From positions 2,122,536-2,186,535 of the forward strand of contig NZ_SMRO01000002.1 of NCBI RefSeq assembly GCF_004359985.1: a DNA stretch of 64,000 bases, written 5' to 3'. Position 1 is the first letter of the stretch; every line of letters begins with the position of its first letter. The notes beneath the pieces are model-generated. The model did not search any database, had not been told where the DNA came from, and worked only from the letters and a program-made list of their open reading frames with translations. Position numbers and translations under genes: made by a program. This document shows positions 44,789 through 54,233 of this stretch, in pieces. Source of the stretch: Paraburkholderia flava (GTDB lineage Bacteria; Pseudomonadota; Gammaproteobacteria; Burkholderiales; Burkholderiaceae).

Positions 44789-46747
44789 CTACCGCACTTC
44801 AATACCCACCGTCTGCAGCGCCTCAAACGTCGTAATCCGCCCAGCCAAAGCACTCGCAGCAACGGTGTACGGACTGGCAAGCCAGACACTCCCCGGCCCC
44901 GAACGCCCCGGAAAATTCCGGTTGATCGCACTGATCGTCACGTCGTTGCTCGAACTCGACTGACCGGGCCCGCAGTTCGCACACGATCCGCAGCCCGGCA
45001 TCACCAGCGTCGCACCGGCCTGCTCGAAGGTCGACAGGTAGCCCTGCTCTTCGCAATAACGGCGGACTTCCTGCGTGCCGAACTGCAGGAACAGGCGAGT
45101 CCCAGGCGCCACGCGCATCCCGTGCTCGATGCCCCATTGCAGCACGTCGTGATAGAAGTCGAAGTCTTCGCGCTTGCCCGCTGTGCACGAACCGCCGTAC
45201 GCGAGATTCACAGCAACCTCGTCGCCAAGCGCACTCGCGGCGACTCCGTTGCCCGGGTCTCCAGGACGCGCGAGCATTGGCTCGATGCTGTCGGCGTCGA
45301 TGCGAATCACCTTTCGATACGTCGCACCCGGATCGCTTTTCATCCACGGCTCAAGTGCGAATTCGACTCCGCGCCGCTCCTTCAGGAACGCGACAGTCTT
45401 TTCGTCCGGCTCGACGATGCCGGTGAAACCACCCAGTTCCGCGACCATGTTGGTCAGCGTCGCACGCTCGTCGACAGGCAGCGCGCGCACCGCGGAACCG
45501 CCGTATTCGAACACCAGTCCGATTGCGCCACCCGAGCGGATTTCGTCGAGATGCAGCAGATACAGCACGATGTCTTTCGCGGTCACGCCAGGTCGCAACA
45601 CACCATCGACCTCGATACGCAGCGTCTCCGGAATCTTGCAGCGCACGTAGCCGGTCACCCAGCTATTGGCGATTTCCGTCGCGCCCGCACCGAACGCGAG
45701 GCAGCCGAGCGCGCCTGAATGCGGCGTATGCGAATCGGTGCCGGCGACGATCTGCCCAGGCAACGCGTAGCGCTCGGCCATCAGCGAATGGCAAATGCCT
45801 TCGGACCCGGTGCCGTCGGGCAGCGCGCCATGTGAGCGGACCGGGTAGTCGCGCGCGAAACTCGTATGCCCCTCGGTCAGATTCGCCACACCGGGCAGCA
45901 AACCGTCGCGCACGTGCGGAATGCTCTGCGGCGCGAGTACGAGGTGGTCCTGAAACGCGATGATGTGGTCCGGTTCGAACAGCGGTGCCGGCTTGCCGAA
46001 CGCGCGATGCATCAGATGCGCGCACATGCCGGTGAAGTAGTCGTGGCTGAAGCGCCAGTCAGCCGCGACGAACACGCCGTCGCCGCGCGATGCGTTAGCC
46101 GTCTCGGGATGCAGATGCCGTTCGAGAATTTTTTCGACCAGCGTGCGGGGTGCCGCGTTTCCATCGACAGCAGGCGCATTGCGCTTGCGTGCATCGGGCC
46201 ATTGCGTGAACTTGCTGTACGCAAGCAGGCCACCGCTGCGGATGATCCGCTGCGTGAGCGCATCGCGTCCGGTCAGGAACGCGTCGATCGGAATCGATTC
46301 GCCCGCGAGCAACCGGTCCAGCACGGTGAAATCCGTCGTGGTCAGGATGCCGATGTTGTCGCAGTTCTGCTGATAGATGCGCTCGAAACTCTCCGCGACG
46401 ATCAAGCGGATTCCCGCGGACAGTTCCGCAAGCGGCGCCGACTCTCTCGACGACCCCTTACCGTAGCGCTTGCCGGCCACCGTGACCTGGAAGCCGCCTT
46501 TGCGCACCGCGTGATTGCCGATCGGCAGACGATCACCGGCCTTGAAACCGACGTACGGAAATTCGCCGAGGCGTTCGTCGTAGGTCAGCATCACCGTCAC
46601 CGGTGTGATCTCGTCGGTCGATACGTTGTCGCGCAACGGACCCGCCTCTTGCGGCGTCAGCGCGCGGCCCGCGAGCTGTGCATCGATCAGGTCGGGATTC
46701 TCGGACAGGTACAGGACTCTGCCGGTCAATCGAAATGCGTCTTCCAT
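44789..46747 (-). CDS. Aconitase-family hydratase with swivel domain first (LeuD-LeuC fusion)
   Basis: A 652-residue protein in which the swivel domain (about 1-190, with YGKGSSRESAP) comes before the Fe-S catalytic domains (about 215-652). The 4Fe-4S ligands are present: Cys in GGSCTAGKREDF and two in GCGSCANCGPG. IAGTDSHTPHSGALG near 345 matches the substrate loop. The order resembles AcnB without its N-terminal HEAT domain, or a LeuD-LeuC fusion. It probably interconverts a hydroxy acid and its dehydrated form. ATG 46747 follows GGAGG. A LysR gene is 68 bp upstream on the same strand and an MFS gene follows. Confidence 0.85.
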   Translation of the reverse strand: MEDAFRLTGRVLYLSENPDLIDAQLAGRALTPQEAGPLRDNVSTDEITPVTVMLTYDERLGEFPYVGFKAGDRLPIGNHAVRKGGFQVTVAGKRYGKGSSRESAPLAELSAGIRLIVAESFERIYQQNCDNIGILTTTDFTVLDRLLAGESIPIDAFLTGRDALTQRIIRSGGLLAYSKFTQWPDARKRNAPAVDGNAAPRTLVEKILERHLHPETANASRGDGVFVAADWRFSHDYFTGMCAHLMHRAFGKPAPLFEPDHIIAFQDHLVLAPQSIPHVRDGLLPGVANLTEGHTSFARDYPVRSHGALPDGTGSEGICHSLMAERYALPGQIVAGTDSHTPHSGALGCLAFGAGATEIANSWVTGYVRCKIPETLRIEVDGVLRPGVTAKDIVLYLLHLDEIRSGGAIGLVFEYGGSAVRALPVDERATLTNMVAELGGFTGIVEPDEKTVAFLKERRGVEFALEPWMKSDPGATYRKVIRIDADSIEPMLARPGDPGNGVAASALGDEVAVNLAYGGSCTAGKREDFDFYHDVLQWGIEHGMRVAPGTRLFLQFGTQEVRRYCEEQGYLSTFEQAGATLVMPGCGSCANCGPGQSSSSNDVTISAINRNFPGRSGPGSVWLASPYTVAASALAGRITTFEALQTVGIEVR

Positions 46748-46815
46748 GGTGCCTCCTTCACGCCAATATAGCGGCGGCCCGCATGCTCAGACGTAGCGAT
46801 TCGGCAATGCAGCCA

Positions 46816-47724
46816 TCACGCCTCGCGATGGCTCGTCAGAAACTGGACGAGCGCGGCGGCACTCGCGGTGAGTTCATCGCGTGCGCGAAACACGACGACC
46901 AGTTCGCGGCTCGCCCACGCGTCCGTCAGTTGCAATAGCTTGACGTCCAGCGTGTTCAGATAGAGCTGCCCGGTTTGCTCGGGCACGACCGCGATGCCGA
47001 GACCTGCATGCACCATCCGGCACAGCGCATCGAGGCTACCGACGCGAATCTGCACCTGCAACGCACGGCCCGCAGTGTCGGCTTCAGCGGCGATCAGTTG
47101 CGTCAGCGCGCTTTCGCTGCGCAGCCCGACAAATCGCTCATCGAACAGCGAGCCGAAGTCGACGCGGTACTGCGACGCAAGCGGGTGCGCGCTCGGCACC
47201 ATCACCGCGAGACGGTCCGCGCGGTAGCGAATCCATTGATACGCATCGAGGCCGGCAATCGCGTTGCAGATGCCGAAGTCCGCGTTGTGTTCGTCGAGCA
47301 TACGCAGCACATCGGCGCTGTTCTGCTCTTCCAGATCGATCTGCACGTCGGGGAAAAGGCGCTGAAACGCAGCGATATCCTCGGGAAGAAACTGCACGAT
47401 CGACGACAGGTTCGCGACCAGCCGAACACTCCCCTTCGCGCCGGTGAAGTAGCGCGACAGTTCGGCGCCCAATGCTTCGACGTTACCGATGATCGCCTGC
47501 GCATGACGCAGCACCGTTTCGCCGACCGGCGTCACCTGAATGCCGCGCGATTGCCGCTGGATCAGCGGCAGACCGATCTGCGCTTCGAGATCGGCAATGC
47601 GTCGGCTCACCGCCGACGGTGCGATGAATTCGCGCTCGGCTGCACGCGCGATGTTCTTCTCCTGGCACACGGCGACGAAGAGCCGCAGCGAGGTCAAATC
47701 GAGTTTTCTGAGCAGGTTGTCCAT
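46816..47724 (-). CDS. LysR-family regulator
   Basis: A 302-residue LysR protein with an N-terminal HTH (AERREF-type helix then APSAVSRRIADLE) and a substrate-binding domain. ATG 47724 is two bases after the stop of the upstream hydrolase gene, so it is probably translated from the same mRNA. Its position before the aconitase-family gene makes that enzyme and its transporter the likely targets, but it could also serve the export genes upstream. Confidence 0.9.
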   Translation of the reverse strand: MDNLLRKLDLTSLRLFVAVCQEKNIARAAEREFIAPSAVSRRIADLEAQIGLPLIQRQSRGIQVTPVGETVLRHAQAIIGNVEALGAELSRYFTGAKGSVRLVANLSSIVQFLPEDIAAFQRLFPDVQIDLEEQNSADVLRMLDEHNADFGICNAIAGLDAYQWIRYRADRLAVMVPSAHPLASQYRVDFGSLFDERFVGLRSESALTQLIAAEADTAGRALQVQIRVGSLDALCRMVHAGLGIAVVPEQTGQLYLNTLDVKLLQLTDAWASRELVVVFRARDELTASAAALVQFLTSHREA

Positions 47725-47726
47725 GG

Positions 47727-48821
47727 CTAATGCGTTGCAGTCTCCGGTGCAGTCTCCTGATTGTCGCCGGCGTGTCGGGCGAGCCACTGCGCCACTTTAG
47801 CCGCAATCTGGTCGGAGTCGCGGTCCATCATCATCATGTGCGAATTGCCGTGCAGACCTTCTGCGGGTAGCGACAGTGTGTCGACTGTCGCGCCTGCCTG
47901 CACCAGCGTGCGTTGATAACGCAGCGGCGCATCGACCACCGAGCGCCAGAACGACGACGTGTCGAGATTGTCGCCCCACACGAACAGCTGCGGCACCTGC
48001 TTGAGTGCAGCGATAGCGTGTTCGTCGAGATTCGGCGCGCCCGACGGTTCCAGCGCGACGAGCGCCTTGATCTTGTCGGGTGCATGCAATGCAGCCGTCA
48101 ACGCGAAATTGACGCCCTGGCTATGCGCGATCAGGATGCATGGACACACCCGCTGAACGAGCGCGTCGTACGCGGCTTGTGTCAGCGCATCGTTGGTCGC
48201 CCAGCGCGGGACGAACTGCTTGCTGAACGTGTCGAACGCTTCGACCGGAAATTGCGAGCCCGGGAAAGCAACGCGCTTTGCACGGTCGTCGCTATACGTG
48301 GGCCCGATCCGGAACAGCTTCCACGCTTCGGCCTTCGAGCGAAAGAAAGGCTCGGTCTTGTAGATCTCCGGATAGCGCGCCCACGACGAACGACCTCGCT
48401 CGACCGCATCGCTCACGTAGACGTCGTAGCCTGCGTTCAGAAAAAACATCTGCCAGCCAGGGCGTCCATCAGGCGTCGTCTCCCAGTTCGCGCCGGTCAG
48501 TCCTCCGCCATGCCATAGCAGCACCGGCAAGCGCGTGCGCGGATGCGCGAGCTTCACGTACTGAACGTACATCTGCCCGGCTTCGAACGTGCCGTTTGGA
48601 TCGACAGTGGCCGGTGGCGCACCGGGCGAAAACACGATGCTGCGCGACGGCAGGCCCGACAACGCGACCTCGTGCCCACCGATAAAGAAGCTGCCGATCG
48701 AATCGACGGCGAGCGCTGTGTGTGCGTCGCTCCCTGTCGAGCCGGCTGGTGTCGTTCCGCAACCGCTCATCAACGCCGCACAGAATGCAGCAGTAAAGAG
48801 AAACATCGCGCGCGCATTCAT
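47727..48821 (-). CDS. Lipoprotein alpha/beta hydrolase
   Basis: A 364-residue protein with a lipoprotein signal (lipobox LMSGC, cysteine about 21) and an alpha/beta hydrolase domain: oxyanion segment LLWHGGGLTGANWE near 98, nucleophile elbow AHSQG and late HGNSHMMMM. The Ser nucleophile is intact. GGAGG lies ten bases before ATG 48821. It likely acts as an esterase at the cell envelope. It sits between an MFS gene and the LysR gene in one minus-strand run. Confidence 0.82.
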   Translation of the reverse strand: MNARAMFLFTAAFCAALMSGCGTTPAGSTGSDAHTALAVDSIGSFFIGGHEVALSGLPSRSIVFSPGAPPATVDPNGTFEAGQMYVQYVKLAHPRTRLPVLLWHGGGLTGANWETTPDGRPGWQMFFLNAGYDVYVSDAVERGRSSWARYPEIYKTEPFFRSKAEAWKLFRIGPTYSDDRAKRVAFPGSQFPVEAFDTFSKQFVPRWATNDALTQAAYDALVQRVCPCILIAHSQGVNFALTAALHAPDKIKALVALEPSGAPNLDEHAIAALKQVPQLFVWGDNLDTSSFWRSVVDAPLRYQRTLVQAGATVDTLSLPAEGLHGNSHMMMMDRDSDQIAAKVAQWLARHAGDNQETAPETATH

Positions 48822-48865
48822 GAATGGCGGGCCTCCGTGAAGGGAAATTACGAACGTCGATTGAG

Positions 48866-50116
48866 TTAGCCGTTCGATCCCGATGCCTGAACGGACCGGT
48901 TGTTCATGAACAGCGCACCCAACGCGAGCAGATAGAGTCCGCCGAGCCACAGCATCAACACCTGGAACCCGGCAGTGGCCAGCAGCCATGCGCCCAATGC
49001 AAGCAGGATGCCGTTGGCGACGCCGAAGTTTCGCTCCATCCGTGAAAACAGCGCAACGCGTTCGAGTGGATCGAGTGCGGACAGATCGAGATTGGCCATC
49101 GTCGCCGGACGCACGCCACCCGATCCGAGCCCGAGCAGACTGATGCCGATCAATCCCGACACGAAGTAGTCGATCCCATGATCGGCGAGCACTTCACTGC
49201 AACCGAGCACCAGCATCGCACCGAACATGCAGACGAGCGTCGCGATCATCAACGTGCGCACGCCGAATCGCTTGATAAAGCCGTTGACCGCCAGCGAGGT
49301 CGCAAACGCCGATAGCGTGAACAGTCCGAGCACCGCGCCGAACAGCAGCGGGTCGACGTTAACCATGATGAAGTAGAACGGCAGAAAGCCGACGAACGGC
49401 GCCAGCGTGAATGCCCTGGAAAGCGAATAGAAGCCCATCCAGAAGCGTTGCGTCGAGTCGAGTGATAGCGGCTTCGCAGATTGCGCACCACTCGTCCCTT
49501 TCGCGCGCGGCGGTACCGGTGGCTCACGGATCAACAGCACCAGCACCGTCGACGTGACGCTCGCGAGTAAAGACGCATAGAACGGCCAGAACGCCTGATA
49601 GTCGAACAGGATGCTGCCGGTCGAACCAGCTATTAAAGTGGCGATGAACATCTGGCTTTGCGAGCGCGTCTGCGTACGCATGAACAGCGACGGGTCGCCC
49701 GATGTGCCGGTAAGCGTGCGCAGCAGACTCGAATCGGTCGACAGCGCAATGCTGAACCCGGTCCCGCCGACGATCTGCGCGAGAACCAGCAGATTCATAT
49801 CGACGTCGGCGAGCCGTGTGCCGGCGAGCAGCAGCACTATGCCGCTCGCCTTCATGATCTCGCCGATCGCGACCACGCGCTTTTCCGAAAACCTCGCGAG
49901 CAGTTTGCCGCCGATACTGGACGTGACGGTCGTCACCAGACCGTAGATCGCGAGCAGCGAGATCACGCGATACAGGCCGAGTTCGACCAGATACAGATGC
50001 AGGAACAGCACCGGCAAATGGAAATACAGCCGCGACACCACGCGGTACAGCACGAACAGCTGGATGTTGCGGCCGACCGCGTCTGCGGATCGAGCGGCTT
50101 CGGCCGGATCGCTCAT
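48866..50116 (-). CDS. MFS transporter, probable export partner
   Basis: A 416-residue membrane protein with 12 hydrophobic segments and a central hydrophilic loop with PPVPPRAKG. It lacks the DRxGRR loop and PESPRWL motifs of sugar porters. It lies 23 bp after the YrdC-family gene in the same run as an HlyD-type adaptor, with a TolC-like gene divergent, so export through a tripartite system is the best guess. Substrate unknown. Confidence 0.78.
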   Translation of the reverse strand: MSDPAEAARSADAVGRNIQLFVLYRVVSRLYFHLPVLFLHLYLVELGLYRVISLLAIYGLVTTVTSSIGGKLLARFSEKRVVAIGEIMKASGIVLLLAGTRLADVDMNLLVLAQIVGGTGFSIALSTDSSLLRTLTGTSGDPSLFMRTQTRSQSQMFIATLIAGSTGSILFDYQAFWPFYASLLASVTSTVLVLLIREPPVPPRAKGTSGAQSAKPLSLDSTQRFWMGFYSLSRAFTLAPFVGFLPFYFIMVNVDPLLFGAVLGLFTLSAFATSLAVNGFIKRFGVRTLMIATLVCMFGAMLVLGCSEVLADHGIDYFVSGLIGISLLGLGSGGVRPATMANLDLSALDPLERVALFSRMERNFGVANGILLALGAWLLATAGFQVLMLWLGGLYLLALGALFMNNRSVQASGSNG

Positions 50117-50139
50117 CGTTGTAGTCGTCGTGCTAGCGG

Positions 50140-50733
50140 CTAGGCCACCACGATATCGCCCTGACGCAGCACCTTCAGCGTACCGTCGAGCAGAGAGACG
50201 ATCGTGCTCGAACGCGTGGTCGTCGGTTTATCGGGCGCGGGTGGCACGATGTAATCGACTGCATCGGGAAAGGTTTGCGTCGCGAGTTCATAGTCGATCA
50301 ACCGGTCGTGCTCGACGCCCGACAGATTCGCCGACGTCATCGCAAGCGGTCTGCCAAAGCGCTGGATCAGATCGTTCAGCACCGGGTTGCGATTGCAGAC
50401 CACCGAAATCGAATCCTCCTTCAGATAAGGATGATCCGGCGCGGCCGACGATTTAGGCAACACGAAATTCAGCGGCCCGGGCCAATGCTGCGAAACCAGC
50501 GGACGCAACACGCCTTCGAGATCGCCGGACAGATCGATGTAATTCCATAGATCGTCGGGACGCGACACGAACAACGTCAGCGGCTTTTTCACGTCGCGTT
50601 TCTTGATCTCATACAGTCGCGCGCATGCGTGTTCGTTCCACGGATCTGCGGCGAACGCGTAGTTCGTGTCCGTCGGAACCATCAGCACGCCGCCCTGCTT
50701 GAGTACGTTCGCCGCATGTTCGGTAGGTAACAT
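50140..50733 (-). CDS. YrdC/Sua5-family protein (accessory paralog)
   Basis: A 197-residue YrdC-fold protein. Family positions include PTDTNYAFA (about 29), KKRDVKKPL (about 54-60, basic nucleotide-binding residues) and SANLSG (about 140). TsaC/Sua5 make threonylcarbamoyl-AMP for tRNA t6A. Here the gene is inside a transport cluster, which suggests a paralog with another carbamoylation-type or nucleotide-binding role. ATG 50733 has GAGGAG upstream. Confidence 0.85.
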   Translation of the reverse strand: MLPTEHAANVLKQGGVLMVPTDTNYAFAADPWNEHACARLYEIKKRDVKKPLTLFVSRPDDLWNYIDLSGDLEGVLRPLVSQHWPGPLNFVLPKSSAAPDHPYLKEDSISVVCNRNPVLNDLIQRFGRPLAMTSANLSGVEHDRLIDYELATQTFPDAVDYIVPPAPDKPTTTRSSTIVSLLDGTLKVLRQGDIVVA

Positions 50734-50790
50734 GGTGGTCTCCTCGAGGTGACAGGTCATGCGCGTCGCTGCCGCGCGACGCGCCGGAAT

Positions 50791-52029
50791 CTAGATGCTC
50801 ACGTCGACGCTGCGCCCGGCAAAGCAGTACTGTCCCGGTTGCAGCGCGCCCTTCCAGTCCACTCGCACGCGCACAGTCACGACCTTCACCGGCAACTGCC
50901 GGCGCGCGATTTCAGGCGGCGGGCTCGCGACGTACTGGCCGACCGTCACGCGCCCCGAACCCGAGCGGATGGTTTCGATGACGCCCGTCCAGTGACGCGA
51001 GTCGTGCGACAACGTGACGTCGGCATGCGCGCCGACCTTCAGGTCGCGTACATCGGATTCATCGAAAAACGCATCGATCCACACGTCGTTGCAATCGATC
51101 AGCTGCATGATCGGTGCGCCCGCGGGCAACGACTCGCCGCTTTGCGCATCGAGCGACCACACCACGCTGCCGCGATCTGCCTTTAGCGTCGCGATGCGCT
51201 GATGTTCGAATTCGGTTTCGACGCGCGCGAGTTCGTCGCGTGTCGCGGTGCCGAGCGTCTTTGCTTCCTGCAACTGCTGCCGAAGATCGACAAGCTCGAG
51301 TTCCAGTTGCCGGCTGCGCTGTTCCGGTTCGCTCAACGCACGCGGTCCGTCGAGCTGCAGGCCCACGCGTGCAGCCGCATACGTCGCTTCGCTCTGACTG
51401 ATCTGTGCGCGTTGCGCCTGCGTCTGCGCGAGACTCGCGCGTGCAGTGGCAATGCTGCGGTCGTAGCCTGCGCGGCTCAGATAGCCCTTGTCGAACAGAC
51501 TCGTCGCGCGTTTCATGTCCGCATCCGACAACGCGGACAGCGCGTCGAGACGCGCCAGCTCCGCGTGCGCCTGCTGGATCTGCGCGCCTGCATAGCGCGA
51601 CTGCAAGGTCTGCTGGCTTTTGCTTTCACTTCGATACTGTGCCTGCTGCTGCTCGCGATCGGCGATGCGCGACGACAGGCTCACCTCGCGCTGAGCGAGA
51701 TCGGCGCTTTGTACCTTCAGTTGCTGCTCGAGAATGCGCAGCTCGGACACGCGCGGATTCGACAGATCGCCCGCGATTCCGGCGAGCGGCTGATCGAGCT
51801 TGACCAGATCGCCCACCTCGACACCGGAAGCAAACGTCAGCGTGCCCGCGATAGGCGCACGCAGCGCGATCACGCTTGCATTGACGAACGCCTGCTTGCT
51901 GCTTGGGCGTTTGAACAACAGCCACGCGCCGAGCAACACGACGACGATCGCGATGCCCACCGGCGCGATACGCTTCCAGTTCGTGCGTACAGAGGCAACG
52001 CTCAACGCGGCCAGCGGATCCCGACGCAT
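50791..52029 (-). CDS. HlyD/EmrA-type membrane fusion protein
   Basis: A 412-residue adaptor: one N-terminal TM helix (about 22-41), lipoyl-like halves (APIAGTL near 59 and GSVVWSLDAQSGESLPAGAPI near 285), a long Gln/Ala-rich coiled-coil hairpin (about 95-275) and a beta-barrel end. Such proteins bridge an inner-membrane pump and a TolC-type channel. ATG 52029 follows AGGAGG. The pump is probably the MFS protein downstream and the channel the divergent TolC homologue. Confidence 0.88.
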   Translation of the reverse strand: MRRDPLAALSVASVRTNWKRIAPVGIAIVVVLLGAWLLFKRPSSKQAFVNASVIALRAPIAGTLTFASGVEVGDLVKLDQPLAGIAGDLSNPRVSELRILEQQLKVQSADLAQREVSLSSRIADREQQQAQYRSESKSQQTLQSRYAGAQIQQAHAELARLDALSALSDADMKRATSLFDKGYLSRAGYDRSIATARASLAQTQAQRAQISQSEATYAAARVGLQLDGPRALSEPEQRSRQLELELVDLRQQLQEAKTLGTATRDELARVETEFEHQRIATLKADRGSVVWSLDAQSGESLPAGAPIMQLIDCNDVWIDAFFDESDVRDLKVGAHADVTLSHDSRHWTGVIETIRSGSGRVTVGQYVASPPPEIARRQLPVKVVTVRVRVDWKGALQPGQYCFAGRSVDVSI

Positions 52030-52062
52030 TGCTTTGCCTCCTGCCTTTTTATGAGCCCTGGA

Positions 52063-52557
52063 TCAGCGCTGATACAGCGCGGTAAGCGACGTGCTGGCGA
52101 TCGTGTTCGCGTGAATCAGGAATCGCGCGACCGCGTTGGTCGCTCCGGCATCGATGCCAAGCTTGTCGGTCGACAGCGCGTGCAGCGTGAACACATAGCG
52201 ATGCGGTCCTGCGCCTTCGGGCGGACATGCGCCGCCGAAGCCGTGAAAGCCATAGTCATTCGCGCTCTGCACCGCGCCCTGCGGCAACGCGGCACCGTCC
52301 TTGTGTCCTGCGTCGGGCGTCAGCGCATCGGCATCGGGCGCGATGTCGAACGCGACCCAATGCCAGAAGCCGCTACCTGTCGGTGCGTCCGGGTCGTATA
52401 CCGTGATCGCGAGGCTGCGCGTTCCGTCCGGGACGTTGCTCCACTTCAACGCGGGCGAACGGTTGTCGCCGCTGCCGCCGAAGTCGTTATATTCGTGTGC
52501 CTTCGTCAGCACACCCTGCTCGATGAACTCCGGCGAAACGAGGCTGAACGCTGTCAT
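52063..52557 (-). CDS. PEBP family protein (YbhB/YbcL-like)
   Basis: A 164-residue phosphatidylethanolamine-binding-protein homologue with no signal peptide. It has the two family motifs: DPDAPTGSGFWHW (about 55-67) and GPHRYVFTLHAL (about 117-128). AGGAA precedes the ATG. It leads the adaptor/exporter run on the minus strand. A ligand-binding or phosphate-ester role is possible; function is undefined in bacteria. Confidence 0.88.
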   Translation of the reverse strand: MTAFSLVSPEFIEQGVLTKAHEYNDFGGSGDNRSPALKWSNVPDGTRSLAITVYDPDAPTGSGFWHWVAFDIAPDADALTPDAGHKDGAALPQGAVQSANDYGFHGFGGACPPEGAGPHRYVFTLHALSTDKLGIDAGATNAVARFLIHANTIASTSLTALYQR

Positions 52558-52701
52558 GTCGATTTCCTGTTCGAACGTTTTGGCTGATTCGCCATTGCTT
52601 TCCGCACCTTGCTAATCGAGTGCGGGGCACGGCCCTCTCGTGTGAAAAAAAGATAGCATGGCTAATAACCCGTCATGAACAATAAACATCGGCGAGCCAT
52701 G

Positions 52702-52721
52702 TTGTTTCCATAGATGAACAA
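52702..52721. promoter_or_regulatory. Inverted repeat in the PEBP/TolC divergent region
   Basis: TTGTT (52702-52706) and AACAA (52717-52721) with a 10-bp spacer; a related half-site ATGAACAATAAACAT lies upstream near 52675. They sit in the 252-bp gap between the divergent PEBP and TolC-like genes and could coordinate both. The rest of the gap shows no gene. Confidence 0.35.
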
Positions 52722-52809
52722 TGGTGTTTGCCACGGAGTCAACGCGAAGCAACGGTTTTTGCACGCGTGATCTGCGTTAAATTCGGCCCGTGTCCGCGTT
52801 GGACTGACG

Positions 52810-54213
52810 ATGCCCGGGACCCCACACCGAATGACAACGAAACTCTCGACGGCCAGGCTGAAGCGCTGCGCGCTGCTCGTGCTGGGCACGTTGAGCAGCG
52901 TCGCGAGTGCAGCCGATCTGGTCTCTACGTGGCAGGACGCCCAGGGCGCGGACCCTGGTTTCGCGGCCGCGCGAGCGGAGTTTCGCGCGAGCGACGAAGC
53001 GCTGCCGCAAGCGCGCGCGGCGCTGCTGCCGCATCTTCAGACTGCGTTCGGGGTGGGTTCGACATGGGCCAGCGTCTCCGACCTGCCGCGTCAGGCGTAC
53101 ACGACCAATGGTTACGGCGCACAGGTGGTCGTGCCCGTGTTTCATTGGGGCGACTGGCAAGGGCTCGAAATCGGCAAGCTGCATGTTGCACGCGGTGAAG
53201 TCGCGTTCGAGAAAGCGCGGCAAAAACTGATGCTCGACGTAGCACGCGCGTACTTCGACGTGCTGCTCGCACAGGACACACTGCGTTTCGCGAAGGCTCA
53301 TGAAGCGTCGCTCGAACAACAGTTGAACACCGCACAGGCCGCCTTCGACGCGGGCGATCAAACGGTCGTCGACGTCGATCAGGCCAGAGCCACGCGCGAT
53401 CTCGCTAAAGCGGATCGCGCGGCCGCAACGTCGGACTTCGCGATCCGGGTTGCACGCTTGAACAAGCTGGTCGGCCATCCGGTTGGCGATCTCGCGACGC
53501 TGCCCGATGCAGCCAGGCTGCCGCCCGTCGCCCCCGACGAACTCGAGAAGTGGGTCGATCTCGCGCAGCATCAGAATCTCGACGTCGCGGGTGAAGAGAT
53601 CGATCTCGAAGTCGCGCGCCGCGAAACGCGTCGCGCGCGTGCCGCCGATATGCCCACCGTCGATCTCGTCGCGAGCTTCAATCACAGCAGCCAGGCGAAT
53701 TCGCGCTACATGTACGCTGCGAATCTGCCGGGTAATGCCGGCATCGGTGTAGCGGGCGGCGCCGGCAATTCATCGGTGGTGGGCATCCAGATCACGATTC
53801 CGATTTTTGCCGGCGGTTCGATTCAGAGCCGCAAGCGCGAAACGCTCGCGCTCGAGGACAAAGCCAGCAACGACTTGCTCAACGCGCGCGAGAACGCCGC
53901 GCTCGATGCACGGCAGACCTGCCTCGCATTGTTCAACGGAGTGGACCGCATCGCCGCGCTGCAATCAGCGGTGATTTCGACGCGTACGTCGAGCGGTTCG
54001 GCGAGAACAGCCTATGAAGTGGGAGATCGAGCGAGCACCGACGTGCTGATCGCAGAGGACAAACAGTATGCGTCGCAAACCGCGTTAAGCCGCGCTCGCT
54101 ACGACTATTTGATTCACCGGCTCGAACTTGCGCAGATCGCGGGACAATTGACGGATGCCGATCTTGCCAGCATCAACGCGTTACTGCGTGAGCCTGCCGC
54201 GGGGCCTCGTTAA
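52810..54213 (+). CDS. TolC-family outer membrane efflux protein
   Basis: A 467-residue protein (460 if ATG 52831 is used) with a signal peptide ending near SVASA-AD and two repeats of the outer membrane efflux domain, rich in Ala/Gln coiled coil (for example QARATRDLAKADRAAATSDF, and AYEVGDRASTDVLIAEDK near 395). It forms the channel through the outer membrane. It lies divergent to the PEBP-HlyD-YrdC-MFS run and should complete that exporter. Confidence 0.9.
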   Translation: MPGTPHRMTTKLSTARLKRCALLVLGTLSSVASAADLVSTWQDAQGADPGFAAARAEFRASDEALPQARAALLPHLQTAFGVGSTWASVSDLPRQAYTTNGYGAQVVVPVFHWGDWQGLEIGKLHVARGEVAFEKARQKLMLDVARAYFDVLLAQDTLRFAKAHEASLEQQLNTAQAAFDAGDQTVVDVDQARATRDLAKADRAAATSDFAIRVARLNKLVGHPVGDLATLPDAARLPPVAPDELEKWVDLAQHQNLDVAGEEIDLEVARRETRRARAADMPTVDLVASFNHSSQANSRYMYAANLPGNAGIGVAGGAGNSSVVGIQITIPIFAGGSIQSRKRETLALEDKASNDLLNARENAALDARQTCLALFNGVDRIAALQSAVISTRTSSGSARTAYEVGDRASTDVLIAEDKQYASQTALSRARYDYLIHRLELAQIAGQLTDADLASINALLREPAAGPR

Positions 54214-54221
54214 AGCCCCGC
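54199..54221. terminator. GC-rich stem-loop between convergent tolC-like and leuD-like genes
   Basis: GCGGGGC (54199-54205) and GCCCCGC (54215-54221) with a 9-nt loop that contains the TolC stop codon. No T tract follows, so termination is only plausible. Confidence 0.4.
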
Positions 54222-54233
54222 AGCACATTCCAA

